A DNA stretch of 41,356 nt from CAYHHI01 sp964356335. GTDB lineage: Bacteria; Arandabacterota; Arandabacteria; Arandabacterales; Arandabacteraceae. The stretch is from assembly GCA_964356335.1 (NCBI GenBank), contig CAYHHI010000027.1:1-41356 (forward strand). Reading direction: 5' to 3'. Shown one piece after another: positions 32,500 through 40,294 of the stretch. The position numbers were made by a program, and so were the translations under genes. The notes under the pieces were generated by a model. The model ran no database searches. It saw nothing but the letters and a program-made list of their open reading frames with translations, and was not told where the DNA came from. The first letter of the stretch is position 1. Each line of letters opens with the position of its first letter.

Positions 32500-33282
32500 A
32501 TGGCTTACGAGAACATCCTGATTGAGAAGAAGGAAAACATTGCGATCGTTACAGTGAACAGGCCGAAGGTGCTGAATGCCCTCAATACCAAGACGTTTCT
32601 CGAGCTCGCCGAAGCGTTTCACGGCCTTCGCGACGACAGGAGTGCCGGCGCCGTCATCCTCACCGGTGCCGGCGAGAAAGCCTTCGTGGCCGGCGCAGAC
32701 ATCTCCGAGTTCTCGAGTTTCACGCCTGATGCGGCCAGGGATTACGGCAGGCTGGGCTGGAGGACCATGCTCTTGATAGAGACGCTCGGCAAGCCTGTGA
32801 TTGGCGCCATAAACGGCTTCGCTCTTGGTGGGGGCTTGGAGCTCGCCATGTCCTGCACCTTCAGGTACGCCTCTGAGAATGCCAGGCTCGGGCAGCCCGA
32901 AGTGAACCTCGGGCTCACACCCGGTTTCGGCGGGACTCAGCGCCTGCCCAGGCTTGTGGGCAAAGGGCGTGCTCTGGAGATGCTGCTTACGGGCAACCCT
33001 ATCGATGCGGCAACTGCCGAGAAGATCGGGCTGGTGAACAAGGTGGTGCCTCAGGCGGAGCTCCTTGCGGAGTGCGAGAAGACCGCAAAGGCTCTTGCCA
33101 GCAAAGCACCGATTGCAATAAGATACCTCATCGAGGCCGTAAACAGCGGGCTTGAGATGGGTCTGGAAGAGAGTTTTGAGTTCGAAGCCGGCGTCTTCGG
33201 ACTCGCTTTTTCTACCGAGGACTACAAAGAAGGCACCAAGGCCTTCCTCGAGAAGCGAAAGCCCGAGTTCAAGGGCAAATAG
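32500..33282 (+). CDS. Enoyl-CoA hydratase (crotonase family)
   Basis: A 260-residue crotonase. 'VTVNRPKVLNALNTKTF', the oxyanion-hole segments 'AFVAGADISEF' and 'INGFALGGGLELAMSC', and 'LGQPEVNLGLTPGFGGTQRL' are clear. Both catalytic glutamates of hydratases are present (E114 and E134), which supports true enoyl-CoA hydration and not another crotonase reaction. ATG at 32500 follows GGAGG. It is the third gene of the dehydrogenase-buk operon and would hydrate the product of the acyl-CoA dehydrogenase encoded further left. The tRNA-Glu gene begins 15 bases after its stop. Confidence 0.93.
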   Translation: MAYENILIEKKENIAIVTVNRPKVLNALNTKTFLELAEAFHGLRDDRSAGAVILTGAGEKAFVAGADISEFSSFTPDAARDYGRLGWRTMLLIETLGKPVIGAINGFALGGGLELAMSCTFRYASENARLGQPEVNLGLTPGFGGTQRLPRLVGKGRALEMLLTGNPIDAATAEKIGLVNKVVPQAELLAECEKTAKALASKAPIAIRYLIEAVNSGLEMGLEESFEFEAGVFGLAFSTEDYKEGTKAFLEKRKPEFKGK

Positions 33283-33297
33283 ATTTTTCTCCTGGGC

Positions 33298-33371
<74 letters not shown>

Positions 33372-33543
33372 CTTCCCTTACGGGGCACCGCGTGAATCCT
33401 ACAGGTCAACGTCCCCCTTGCTATGCTTTGTGCCATAACTGCTCGTCCCTCGAGAAGCGGACTGGCGACGAAGGTCGTATCATCGTTCTGGGCAACGGGT
33501 ACTCATGGGATATCCATTTACTCCCTGGCAAGGAGGTCATACA

Positions 33544-33573
33544 ATGGGCGACGTGACCATAGATGAGACGTGA
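33544..33573 (+). CDS. possible 9-codon leader peptide
   Basis: ATG at 33544 reads MGDVTIDET and stops at TGA 33571-33573. AAGGAGG at 33530-33536 sits 7 bases upstream, a strong ribosome site for so short a frame. It lies about 50 bases before the ASH-repeat lipoprotein gene. It may be a leader peptide, a remnant of a lost gene, or chance. Confidence 0.25.
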   Translation: MGDVTIDET

Positions 33574-33625
33574 TACTCACACGTATGGTTCACAGGGCTC
33601 TCTTACTGCTTGAAGGAGGCATACC

Positions 33626-35932
33626 ATGAGGCATCGTGCGTTGCTGATAGATCTGGCATTGATCTTGATCTGGGCCATGCTCTTACCCGGCTGCAGCGGG
33701 GACTCCAAAGGGCCCGCAGGACCGGGTGAGCCTGCCTGTGGGCGCGACGTTCAGTTTTTGTCCTTCGGTGAGGTTGCAGTTGGTGAGAGTCTAGATCTGA
33801 CCTTCAAGATAACGAATACGGGGGGAGGCACGCTTGCCGGGACGGTCTCAGAGTCCTGCTTGGACTTTGCCGTTGTTGGCGACGCAAGCTACAGCCTGGG
33901 GGCCGGCGATACGGCAACTATTACGGTGCGATTCTCTCCAGCGTCGGCGGGTGCCAAGGCCTGCACTCTCGACACAGGCGGATCAAAGTGCGCCGACTTG
34001 CCGTGTAGCGGCACCGGAGTGGTTGCCACTCCGGTCTGCCAGGTCAGCCCCACTGTGCTTAATTTCAGCAACATATACATAGGGCATTCCTGGGACAAGA
34101 CCTTCACGATCACGAACACCGGCGGCGGCACTCTTTCCGGCAGCGTCAGCGAGTCGAGCGACGACTACAGCATCATATCCGGCGGCGAAGCCTACAGCCT
34201 GACGGCCAACCAATCCGTGATAGTGACTGTCCGCTTCGCTCCGACTTCGACGGGAACCAAAACCTGCGACATAGCGACAGGCGCTTCCTGCCCGGGCGTC
34301 ACCTGCACGGGCGTGGGAGATTTGGAGCCCATCTGCGACCTGAGCGTGTCTGAGTTGGACTTCGGTACGGTGTTCGTCGGCGACCATAAGGACACCACCT
34401 TCACCATAACCAACGTCGGGGGAGGCATCCTTGTGGGCGAGGTTTACACGAGCTCTCAGGATTTCTCGGTTGTAGGTGACTATGAGTTCTTCCTCAGTGC
34501 CGACCAAGCGACGACCATCACAGTAAGATTCGCTCCGGCCTCAGCCGGGCCGGCCGGATGTACGATCGGCATGGACTCCGAGTTCTGCGACGATATCGCC
34601 TGCACCGGCATGGGAGCGGTCGGTCCGATCTGTGACGTTGATCCCGACACGCTCGACTTTGGCTTGTTGGAGGTCGGCGGGAGCGCCGATCTAACGTTCA
34701 AAATGCGGAACACTCTGGGCGGGACCATGTCGGGCACGGTCGCTTCACCGTGCGCAGAGTTCTCGGTAGTAGGCGACGCCGCATACAGCCTTGACCAGGG
34801 TGACTCTGCCACTTTCACAGTCAGGTTCTCCCCTGCGAATCTTGGGGTCGAGGTCTGTGCGATCGAGACAGGCTCGGAGACCTGTACTGACGTTACCGCC
34901 ACCGGCGGAGGCGTGCCGCATGGCGACTACTATGTTCATGCGTCATCGGGCAGCGATACGAATCTCGGGACAGCCCGGGCACCTTTCAAGACTATCACTC
35001 ATGCGGTCGCCGCGGCGGGCACAGGTAAGACCATCTGTGTCCTGCCGGGGCTCTACGATGATGCGCTCGGGGAGGTCTTTCCCATAGCTCTTCAGCAGGA
35101 CCAGGTGCTCGTAGGCGATGTGGCAAGCAAGGGGGTGGGGACACCTACCACGACTGTCTATGGATCAGGCGACGCCGACCCAACTCCTGGCAACGACTTT
35201 CTCGCCGTTCTCTTGGCCGCCGATCGGTGCGAGGTGGCGGGTCTCACGATCGGTGCTCCCAATGCGACGGGGACGTTCGGGATCTACTTCGATAATGCCG
35301 TGGTGGGCGTTCACGACAACACCTTCGTCTCGGCGGAGACGAATCTGTATGGGGGCGTGTATATCGCGGGGACCGGCGCCTCAACAATCAGGTACAACGA
35401 TTTCCTGACGTTTTCCTATGGTGTTTACAGTGTCGGCTGCGTGGGCGGGGCGGTGGTGCAGGACAACCTCTTCCAGAGCATGGCCATACCGATTGACATT
35501 AGAAATGGCTGCGACATGACTATCCGGGATAACATGATCGTGGGTAGTGGGCAGAACGGGATTCAGATCGCCAGCGGGGCTCCCCTTATCCAGGACAACG
35601 TCTTCAACAAGCCTGGGGGCTATGTTAACTACGGGGCGATTCGCTGCGGCTCTTCGGGAGCGCACCCTAAGGTGCGCGGGAACACGTTCATCTGTTTGCG
35701 GGGCATGCTCATTGATGCGCCTGCGACTCCCGATCTTGGAACCGGTCCCGACCTCGGAGCCAACGATTTCTCGGGCGTAACGGGCGCCGCGATCTACCAC
35801 ACGAGCACCAGTTCAATCAGCGCGATCGGAAACGTGTGGGCCAGTTCGCCCCCGGACTGCGGAACCGACATAGTCACAACAGGGAGTGGCACTGTGACCT
35901 GGGGCACTGGGCCGGGCGAGACCTGCCCCTGA
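33626..35932 (+). CDS. Lipoprotein with four ASH-like repeats and a beta-helix domain
   Basis: A 768-residue secreted lipoprotein. The signal peptide ends in lipobox 'LPGC' with Cys 23. Four repeats of ~97 residues start near residues 37, 137, 234 and 333; each reads like 'LDFGxVxVGxxxDxTFxIxN', 'GGGxLxGxV', 'ITVRFxPxSxG' and 'CxGxG', the pattern of ASH/HYDIN-type immunoglobulin-like domains. From about residue 431 a DUF1565-like segment ('YYVHASSGSDTNLGTARAPF', then 'TITHAV') leads into a right-handed parallel beta-helix ('VQDNLF', 'IRDNMIVG', 'IQDNVFNKPGG', 'VRGNTFI'). ATG 33626 follows GAAGGAGG. Similar proteins are abundant surface proteins in FCB-group bacteria; the binding partner is unknown. 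Confidence 0.85.
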   Translation: MRHRALLIDLALILIWAMLLPGCSGDSKGPAGPGEPACGRDVQFLSFGEVAVGESLDLTFKITNTGGGTLAGTVSESCLDFAVVGDASYSLGAGDTATITVRFSPASAGAKACTLDTGGSKCADLPCSGTGVVATPVCQVSPTVLNFSNIYIGHSWDKTFTITNTGGGTLSGSVSESSDDYSIISGGEAYSLTANQSVIVTVRFAPTSTGTKTCDIATGASCPGVTCTGVGDLEPICDLSVSELDFGTVFVGDHKDTTFTITNVGGGILVGEVYTSSQDFSVVGDYEFFLSADQATTITVRFAPASAGPAGCTIGMDSEFCDDIACTGMGAVGPICDVDPDTLDFGLLEVGGSADLTFKMRNTLGGTMSGTVASPCAEFSVVGDAAYSLDQGDSATFTVRFSPANLGVEVCAIETGSETCTDVTATGGGVPHGDYYVHASSGSDTNLGTARAPFKTITHAVAAAGTGKTICVLPGLYDDALGEVFPIALQQDQVLVGDVASKGVGTPTTTVYGSGDADPTPGNDFLAVLLAADRCEVAGLTIGAPNATGTFGIYFDNAVVGVHDNTFVSAETNLYGGVYIAGTGASTIRYNDFLTFSYGVYSVGCVGGAVVQDNLFQSMAIPIDIRNGCDMTIRDNMIVGSGQNGIQIASGAPLIQDNVFNKPGGYVNYGAIRCGSSGAHPKVRGNTFICLRGMLIDAPATPDLGTGPDLGANDFSGVTGAAIYHTSTSSISAIGNVWASSPPDCGTDIVTTGSGTVTWGTGPGETCP

Positions 35933-36060
35933 TCTGGTCATGGGCTGAGTTTGTGGCTACGTATATCAGAGCAGAGCGGTGATTCTCGGCCAGCTGCTTA
36001 CCTCTTGCGGGGGCAGATGCTATTTCACAGGAGGGATGCTGCCGACTGCCCCATCTCTAG

Positions 36061-36109
36061 GCACTCGTCCGACCTCAGGAAGTTGCGAAAGTCGTCCCGT
36101 ATGGTACGC
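36061..36109 (+). repeat. 49-bp dispersed repeat, copy 1
   Basis: GCACTC(G/T)TCCGACCTCAGG and the following 30 bases are shared with 39934-39982, 46 of 49 positions identical, same orientation. Both copies are intergenic and upstream of secreted-protein genes. Confidence 0.8.
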
Positions 36110-36221
36110 TGCCTCCCTGGCAGAGGAGCCCTCGGGTGGCCTCCAAGCACTCCGCCGGAAGTTTCCAATTGATCTAGACGCGGCCCCATGGGTACAATCC
36201 AATTGGGGTGTGAAGAGCGAG

Positions 36222-36257
36222 AGGAGCAGCAAGATCAGGAGCAGCAAGACAAGGAGG
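36222..36257 (+). repeat. 15-bp tandem motif ending in the ribosome site
   Basis: AGGAGCAGCAAGA occurs at 36222 and 36237, and AGGAGG of the ribosome-binding site begins at 36252, so the AGGAG core recurs every 15 bases three times before the ATG at 36264. Confidence 0.6.
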
Positions 36258-36263
36258 GCTTCA

Positions 36264-37487
36264 ATGGCACGCGCACTTCTGCTTATCTGCTTGTTCAGTC
36301 TGGTGCTGCCCGTGAGCGGCTTTGCCCGAACTTGGAACATCAGCCCCAACGGCTCCGGAGATGCCCCGACCATCCAGGCGGGCATCGATTCGGCTGCGGT
36401 GGGGGACACCGTGTTTCTTGCTGACGGGACTTACTCCGGCGATGGCAACCGCGACATCAGTTTCAGGGGCAAGGCTATCACCGTATGTGGAAACGAGAAC
36501 CAAGACTGCATCATCGATTGCGGCGGCAGCGCGTCACACGAGCACACCGGGTTCATAGCCGACCAGGGCGAAAGCCTGACGACGATGCTCTCCCAGGTCA
36601 CAATTCGCAACGGCTACTCCGAAGATGGTGGTGGCTTGGTGTGCTCCCTATCCAGCGGCCGGGGCGGGTGTCCCATGATCATGAGCTGCATGTTCGAGAA
36701 CAACACCGCCGTGTACGATGGTGGGGCTGTCATGGCCTTTGACTATGCGAGTCCCGTGCTCGCTTCCTGCTGGTTCAACGGAAACACGGCAGGCACTTTC
36801 GGCGGGGCCATAGCCGTGGTCAGCGGCACCCCGACTATCATCGGGTGCGAGTTCCAGGGCAACTCAGCATATATGGGCGGGGCGCTTCGCGCGACCGCTG
36901 CAACCTTGGCGGTATCATACTGCAACTTCTATGGGAACTGGTCCACCGGGGCAGATGGAGGAGCCATGGATTTCCAGTCGTGCTCGGTGATGCTAATGCA
37001 GTGCACCTCCTCTGGCAACCGGTCCCCCTATAATGGGGGCAGCATCCATGCCGGTGGCACCGGTCTCTACATTGTTAGCAGCACCTTTGCCGCGGATTCG
37101 TCAGGTGGGGGTGGCATGATTGCATGCCGTGATGGTGGCTCGCTCACAGTTCAGAAGACGGTGATGGCCTTCGGCCGGAACAGCAGCGCCGTATACTGTT
37201 TCCCAACTGCGGCTACCCCGGCATTCTCATGTTGTGATGTGTTCGGTAACAGCCCGGGTGACTGGGTGGGATGCCTTGCGGGCCAGAACGGCACCAACAA
37301 CAATTCCTCTCAGGATCCCCTGATCTGCGATATCAAGACCAAGGTGTTCAGCGTTGAGGACTGCTCGCCGTGTCTCCCCGCGCACAATTCCTGCGGGCAG
37401 CAGATTGGGGCCTGGGGCGAGTCGTGCACATGCGGCCACGCCACGGTGCCCAGCACCTGGGGCGCGATCAAGGCAATGTACAAGTAA
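36264..37487 (+). CDS. Secreted right-handed beta-helix protein
   Basis: A 407-residue protein with a Sec signal peptide ('LLLICLFSLVLPVSGFA') cut after the Ala of 'GFA'. 'GDAPTIQAGIDSAAVGDTVF' opens a pectin-lyase-like beta-helix; later coils read 'NNTAVYDGGAVMAF', 'GNTAGTFGGAIAVV', 'GNSAYMGGALRA' and 'GNWSTGADGGAM', i.e. the 'GNxAxxGGAI' coil pattern of cell-surface polymorphic proteins. A Cys-rich end ('DPLICD', 'CSPCLPAHNSCGQQIGAWG') is typical of such proteins in Eisenbacteria-like genomes. ATG 36264 follows AAGGAGGG. Probably exported; no catalytic residues are evident. Confidence 0.85.
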   Translation: MARALLLICLFSLVLPVSGFARTWNISPNGSGDAPTIQAGIDSAAVGDTVFLADGTYSGDGNRDISFRGKAITVCGNENQDCIIDCGGSASHEHTGFIADQGESLTTMLSQVTIRNGYSEDGGGLVCSLSSGRGGCPMIMSCMFENNTAVYDGGAVMAFDYASPVLASCWFNGNTAGTFGGAIAVVSGTPTIIGCEFQGNSAYMGGALRATAATLAVSYCNFYGNWSTGADGGAMDFQSCSVMLMQCTSSGNRSPYNGGSIHAGGTGLYIVSSTFAADSSGGGGMIACRDGGSLTVQKTVMAFGRNSSAVYCFPTAATPAFSCCDVFGNSPGDWVGCLAGQNGTNNNSSQDPLICDIKTKVFSVEDCSPCLPAHNSCGQQIGAWGESCTCGHATVPSTWGAIKAMYK

Positions 37488-37518
37488 CGGTAGGGGAGAT
37501 CTGGCCGGTGGGAGGGCC

Positions 37519-39750
37519 TCACACCTCAAAACGCTCCCACTCGTATTTGACTCGCTCCATCAGTCTCTTGAACCGCTCCTCGCCGCGGATGTTTTCGAGG
37601 AAAGGATCACGCTCGGCAAGCAAGGGGTAATTGATAAAGCCCATATTGACAGAACCCTCCAGCCAATCCAAGGCTTCCTTCTTTGCATCAAGCCGGGCAA
37701 GCATACAGGCGACTGTGTGCGAGAACTCCAGGTCCCTCTTGCACGTCTGCTGGAAATCAGGAGTCATTTCTTTGAAAGCTCCTTCTCTGTCCTTGAGCAA
37801 GGCATACTTGAGCAGAAGGCCCATTTTGGTTATCGCATTGTCCGGGGTTGCTTTGGATGCGCGATCAATGATGGAGACGGCCTCATCGAGATCATTATTG
37901 TAAGCCAGTGTCCATGCGTAGTAAAACGGCGCAACTGGATTCTTGGGATTTGTTTGGTAGAACCTCCGAAACAGCTCGTGTGCCGCGCTGTACTCTCCGC
38001 TGTAGAGATTCGACACTCCGCGCCACAAGTCAGCGCTATAGTCGAGCGGGTCGATTTGCATCCACCTTTCGGACAGTCGAATGGCCTCAGATTTCTTGCC
38101 GGCCACGGCAAAGGCGACCGAGAGCAACTGCAAGGCCAGCGTTTCGCTGGGGTCGATGGCAAGCGCCCTCTTCAGATGGTGAACAGCCTTTGGAAAATCC
38201 CCCTTGAAGCTTAGAGTCAACCATCCAAAGATAGCGTGGGCTCTGGCCAAATCGGGATCAAGGGCAAACGCCTTCTGAACGCACTCTTCAGCCTTCGCGA
38301 TGTACTCTTCCTGCTTAAGACCCATATTGACATATTGGAAGTAGGCCTCCGCCATACCTGTGTATATAAGTGCGTTGTCGCCGATCATATCCAGGGCACT
38401 CTGGAGGTATCGGAGAGCATGATCTAACGCATCTTCAGTTAACTGCCACATCAACTGGCCGGCCCTGAGATAGCATTCATACGCTGCGACCTTCTGGATG
38501 GGCCTATCCGCAATCTTGCTTCTCTCCTCAGAGGTGAGCTTAAGCCGCAAGGCATCGACGATGGAGCGAGAGACCCTCTCCTGAATGTCAAAGACATCAT
38601 CCAGCGTACCGGAGTACTTCTCGGCCCAGATGTGGGCATCGGGCACTGCATCGATCAGCTGTGCTGTGATGCGCAGGCTGTTGCCCGCCTTTCTCACGCT
38701 GCCCTCCAGCACGTACTGCACATCGAGCTCTCTGGCAATCTCAGGAGTCTTCTTTCTGGTCCCTTTGAAGGTCATTGCCGAGCTTCGAGAGATGACGCGC
38801 AGGGCATGGACCTTTGAGAGGTCGGAGATCACTTCCTCAGTGAGCCCGTCGCTGAAATACTCCTGGTCGGGATCGGGACTCAAGTTCTCGAAAGGCAAGA
38901 CTACGATTGACTTCTCCTGCCGCGGTAGCTGAATCGCCGGAGCGCTCGTCTTCTCCAGTTCGGCAATCATCTCCTGGGCAGTCTGGTATCGCAGAGCCCG
39001 ATCCTTACTCAGTGCCCTGGCAATTACTGATGAAAGCAACGCAGGTGCATCCGGCTGTAACCGTGAGACCGGCTCGGGCACGTCGTGAACAATGGAATAG
39101 AGCACCGGCTCCAGGCGCTCCCCCTTAAACGGCAGTTGTCCCGTCACCATCTCGTAGAGCACAACGCCCAGGGACCAAATATCGGTGCGGCGGTCGAGCG
39201 CTTCTCCCCGCGCCTGCTCGGGTGACATGTAGGCCACAGTGCCAAGCATGGCATCTGTTCTGGTGGGTCCGGCCCCGCCTGCCAACTTCGCCAAGCCGAA
39301 GTCCACGATCTTTGCCTCACCCCGGTCGGTGATCATGATGTTTGCTGTCTTGATGTCCCGGTGGACAATCCCAGCCTCGTGTGCCCTTGATAGACCGCGT
39401 GCGATCTGAATCGCAATTCGCACAGATTCCTCAGTCCTCAGAGGTCCACGCTCGATCCTTTTCTTGAGTGTTTCGCCCTCATAACACGCCATCGCGATAA
39501 ACGACTGCCCGTCGTCGGTCTCGTCGACCTCATGGATCGTACAGATATTAGGGTGATCAAGCGCGGATGCAGCTTGTGCCTCGTTGATGAAGCGTCCCTT
39601 GGCTTCTGGGTCGCGAGTAAGCTCGGGAGACAGGAACTTCAAAGCAACTGTACGCTTGAGCCTGATGTCCTCAGCCTTGTAGACGACCCCCATGCCGCCT
39701 TCGCCAAGCTTCTCAATGATCCTGTAATGGGAGACTGTTTTGCCGATCAA
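37519..39750 (-). CDS. Ser/Thr protein kinase with TolB-like and TPR regions
   Basis: A 743-residue protein. The kinase domain (residues ~10-275) has the glycine loop 'LGEGGMGVVY', Lys 38, Glu 57, 'HRDIKTANIM' with Asp 132, 'DFGLAKL' with Asp 150 and 'GTVAYMSPEQARG', so it should be active. Residues ~285-410 ('VVLPFENLSPDPDQEYFSDG', 'VQYVLEGSVRKAGN') match the TolB/FlgO-like domain seen in adenylate-cyclase and CadC-type regulators. The rest has TPR-like repeats ('ALDPDLARAHAIFGWLTLS', 'ALAIDPSETLALQLL', 'WTLAYNNDLDEAVSIIDRAS'). No transmembrane segment is obvious. The start is TTG 39750 with GTGAGG upstream. It converges with the beta-helix gene, 31 bases apart. Confidence 0.92.
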   Translation of the reverse strand: MIGKTVSHYRIIEKLGEGGMGVVYKAEDIRLKRTVALKFLSPELTRDPEAKGRFINEAQAASALDHPNICTIHEVDETDDGQSFIAMACYEGETLKKRIERGPLRTEESVRIAIQIARGLSRAHEAGIVHRDIKTANIMITDRGEAKIVDFGLAKLAGGAGPTRTDAMLGTVAYMSPEQARGEALDRRTDIWSLGVVLYEMVTGQLPFKGERLEPVLYSIVHDVPEPVSRLQPDAPALLSSVIARALSKDRALRYQTAQEMIAELEKTSAPAIQLPRQEKSIVVLPFENLSPDPDQEYFSDGLTEEVISDLSKVHALRVISRSSAMTFKGTRKKTPEIARELDVQYVLEGSVRKAGNSLRITAQLIDAVPDAHIWAEKYSGTLDDVFDIQERVSRSIVDALRLKLTSEERSKIADRPIQKVAAYECYLRAGQLMWQLTEDALDHALRYLQSALDMIGDNALIYTGMAEAYFQYVNMGLKQEEYIAKAEECVQKAFALDPDLARAHAIFGWLTLSFKGDFPKAVHHLKRALAIDPSETLALQLLSVAFAVAGKKSEAIRLSERWMQIDPLDYSADLWRGVSNLYSGEYSAAHELFRRFYQTNPKNPVAPFYYAWTLAYNNDLDEAVSIIDRASKATPDNAITKMGLLLKYALLKDREGAFKEMTPDFQQTCKRDLEFSHTVACMLARLDAKKEALDWLEGSVNMGFINYPLLAERDPFLENIRGEERFKRLMERVKYEWERFEV

Positions 39751-39823
39751 TCTCGAGACCTCACGCTGGAAAGCCCGACGGCCAGCTCGCTAAACCGCAA
39801 GTCTTGAAGTGAACTCTGCCTGC

Positions 39824-39852
39824 AGGTTAGCACTCCAGTACTACGGTGTCAA
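39824..39852 (-). promoter_or_regulatory. candidate promoter of the kinase gene
   Basis: On the minus strand TTGACA (39847-39852) is followed after 17 bases by TAACCT (39824-39829). The -35 is perfect and the -10 weak. The leader would be about 70 bases. Confidence 0.45.
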
Positions 39853-39933
39853 TGCGGTTCGACAAGGACGGGCCGGTTTACCAGCGATGGGTGCTGATAA
39901 TGGGAGAGAGGCCACCATCCGCGCCACTTCGTA

Positions 39934-39982
39934 GCACTCTTCCGACCTCAGGAAGTTGCGAAAGTCGGCCTGTATGGTACGC
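39934..39982 (+). repeat. 49-bp dispersed repeat, copy 2
   Basis: Same sequence as 36061-36109 with three substitutions. Located in the divergent gap upstream of the OmpA-family gene. Confidence 0.8.
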
Positions 39983-40207
39983 CAGTGCTTCCCATGGTCC
40001 GCAAGTGCATGCAAGCATGAAGCTCTCCATTTTCGTGCTCGCGCGCCAGGTGGCTGCAGTTCAAGAAAGCGGTTGACGGGCTGGTAATGACAGCCTACCC
40101 TGACACCAGGCGTTGGGTAGGTTCACTCCGGAAGGAGGTAGGGCGACGAGGTTGCAGCCGCGGCACTCTCAAGAAAGTCCATCTCGCGGCAACAGGCCGC
40201 GTTAATC

Positions 40208-40235
40208 TTGACAACCTCGGCTCCGGCGCTATAGT
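40208..40235 (+). promoter_or_regulatory. promoter of the OmpA-family gene
   Basis: TTGACA (40208-40213) and TATAGT (40230-40235) are spaced by 16 bases. The expected transcription start near 40242 leaves a leader of ~53 bases containing AAAGGAGGA before ATG 40295. Confidence 0.6.
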
Positions 40236-40294
40236 ATCTGCTGTCAGCACGAGCCCCTATCGTTTCGATGAGACACTCTTGAAAGGAGGATTCC

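Larger units (their letters stand above)
35933..36263. other. intergenic region between surface-protein genes
   Basis: The gap contains a 49-bp repeat (36061-36109) that recurs at 39934-39982, and a 15-base tandem motif before the next ribosome site. No gene is supported; an in-frame extension of the downstream gene to 35979 would remove its signal peptide. Confidence 0.6.
39751..40294. other. divergent intergenic region
   Basis: This 544-base gap holds a kinase promoter (minus), the second copy of the 49-bp repeat, and a strong promoter for the OmpA-family gene. I see no protein-coding gene in it. Confidence 0.6.

Noticed and set aside
37354..38214. 286-codon plus-strand frame opposite the kinase C-terminus
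   Set aside because: It overlaps the end of the beta-helix gene and the TPR part of the kinase, and has no motif or ribosome site; shadow frame.
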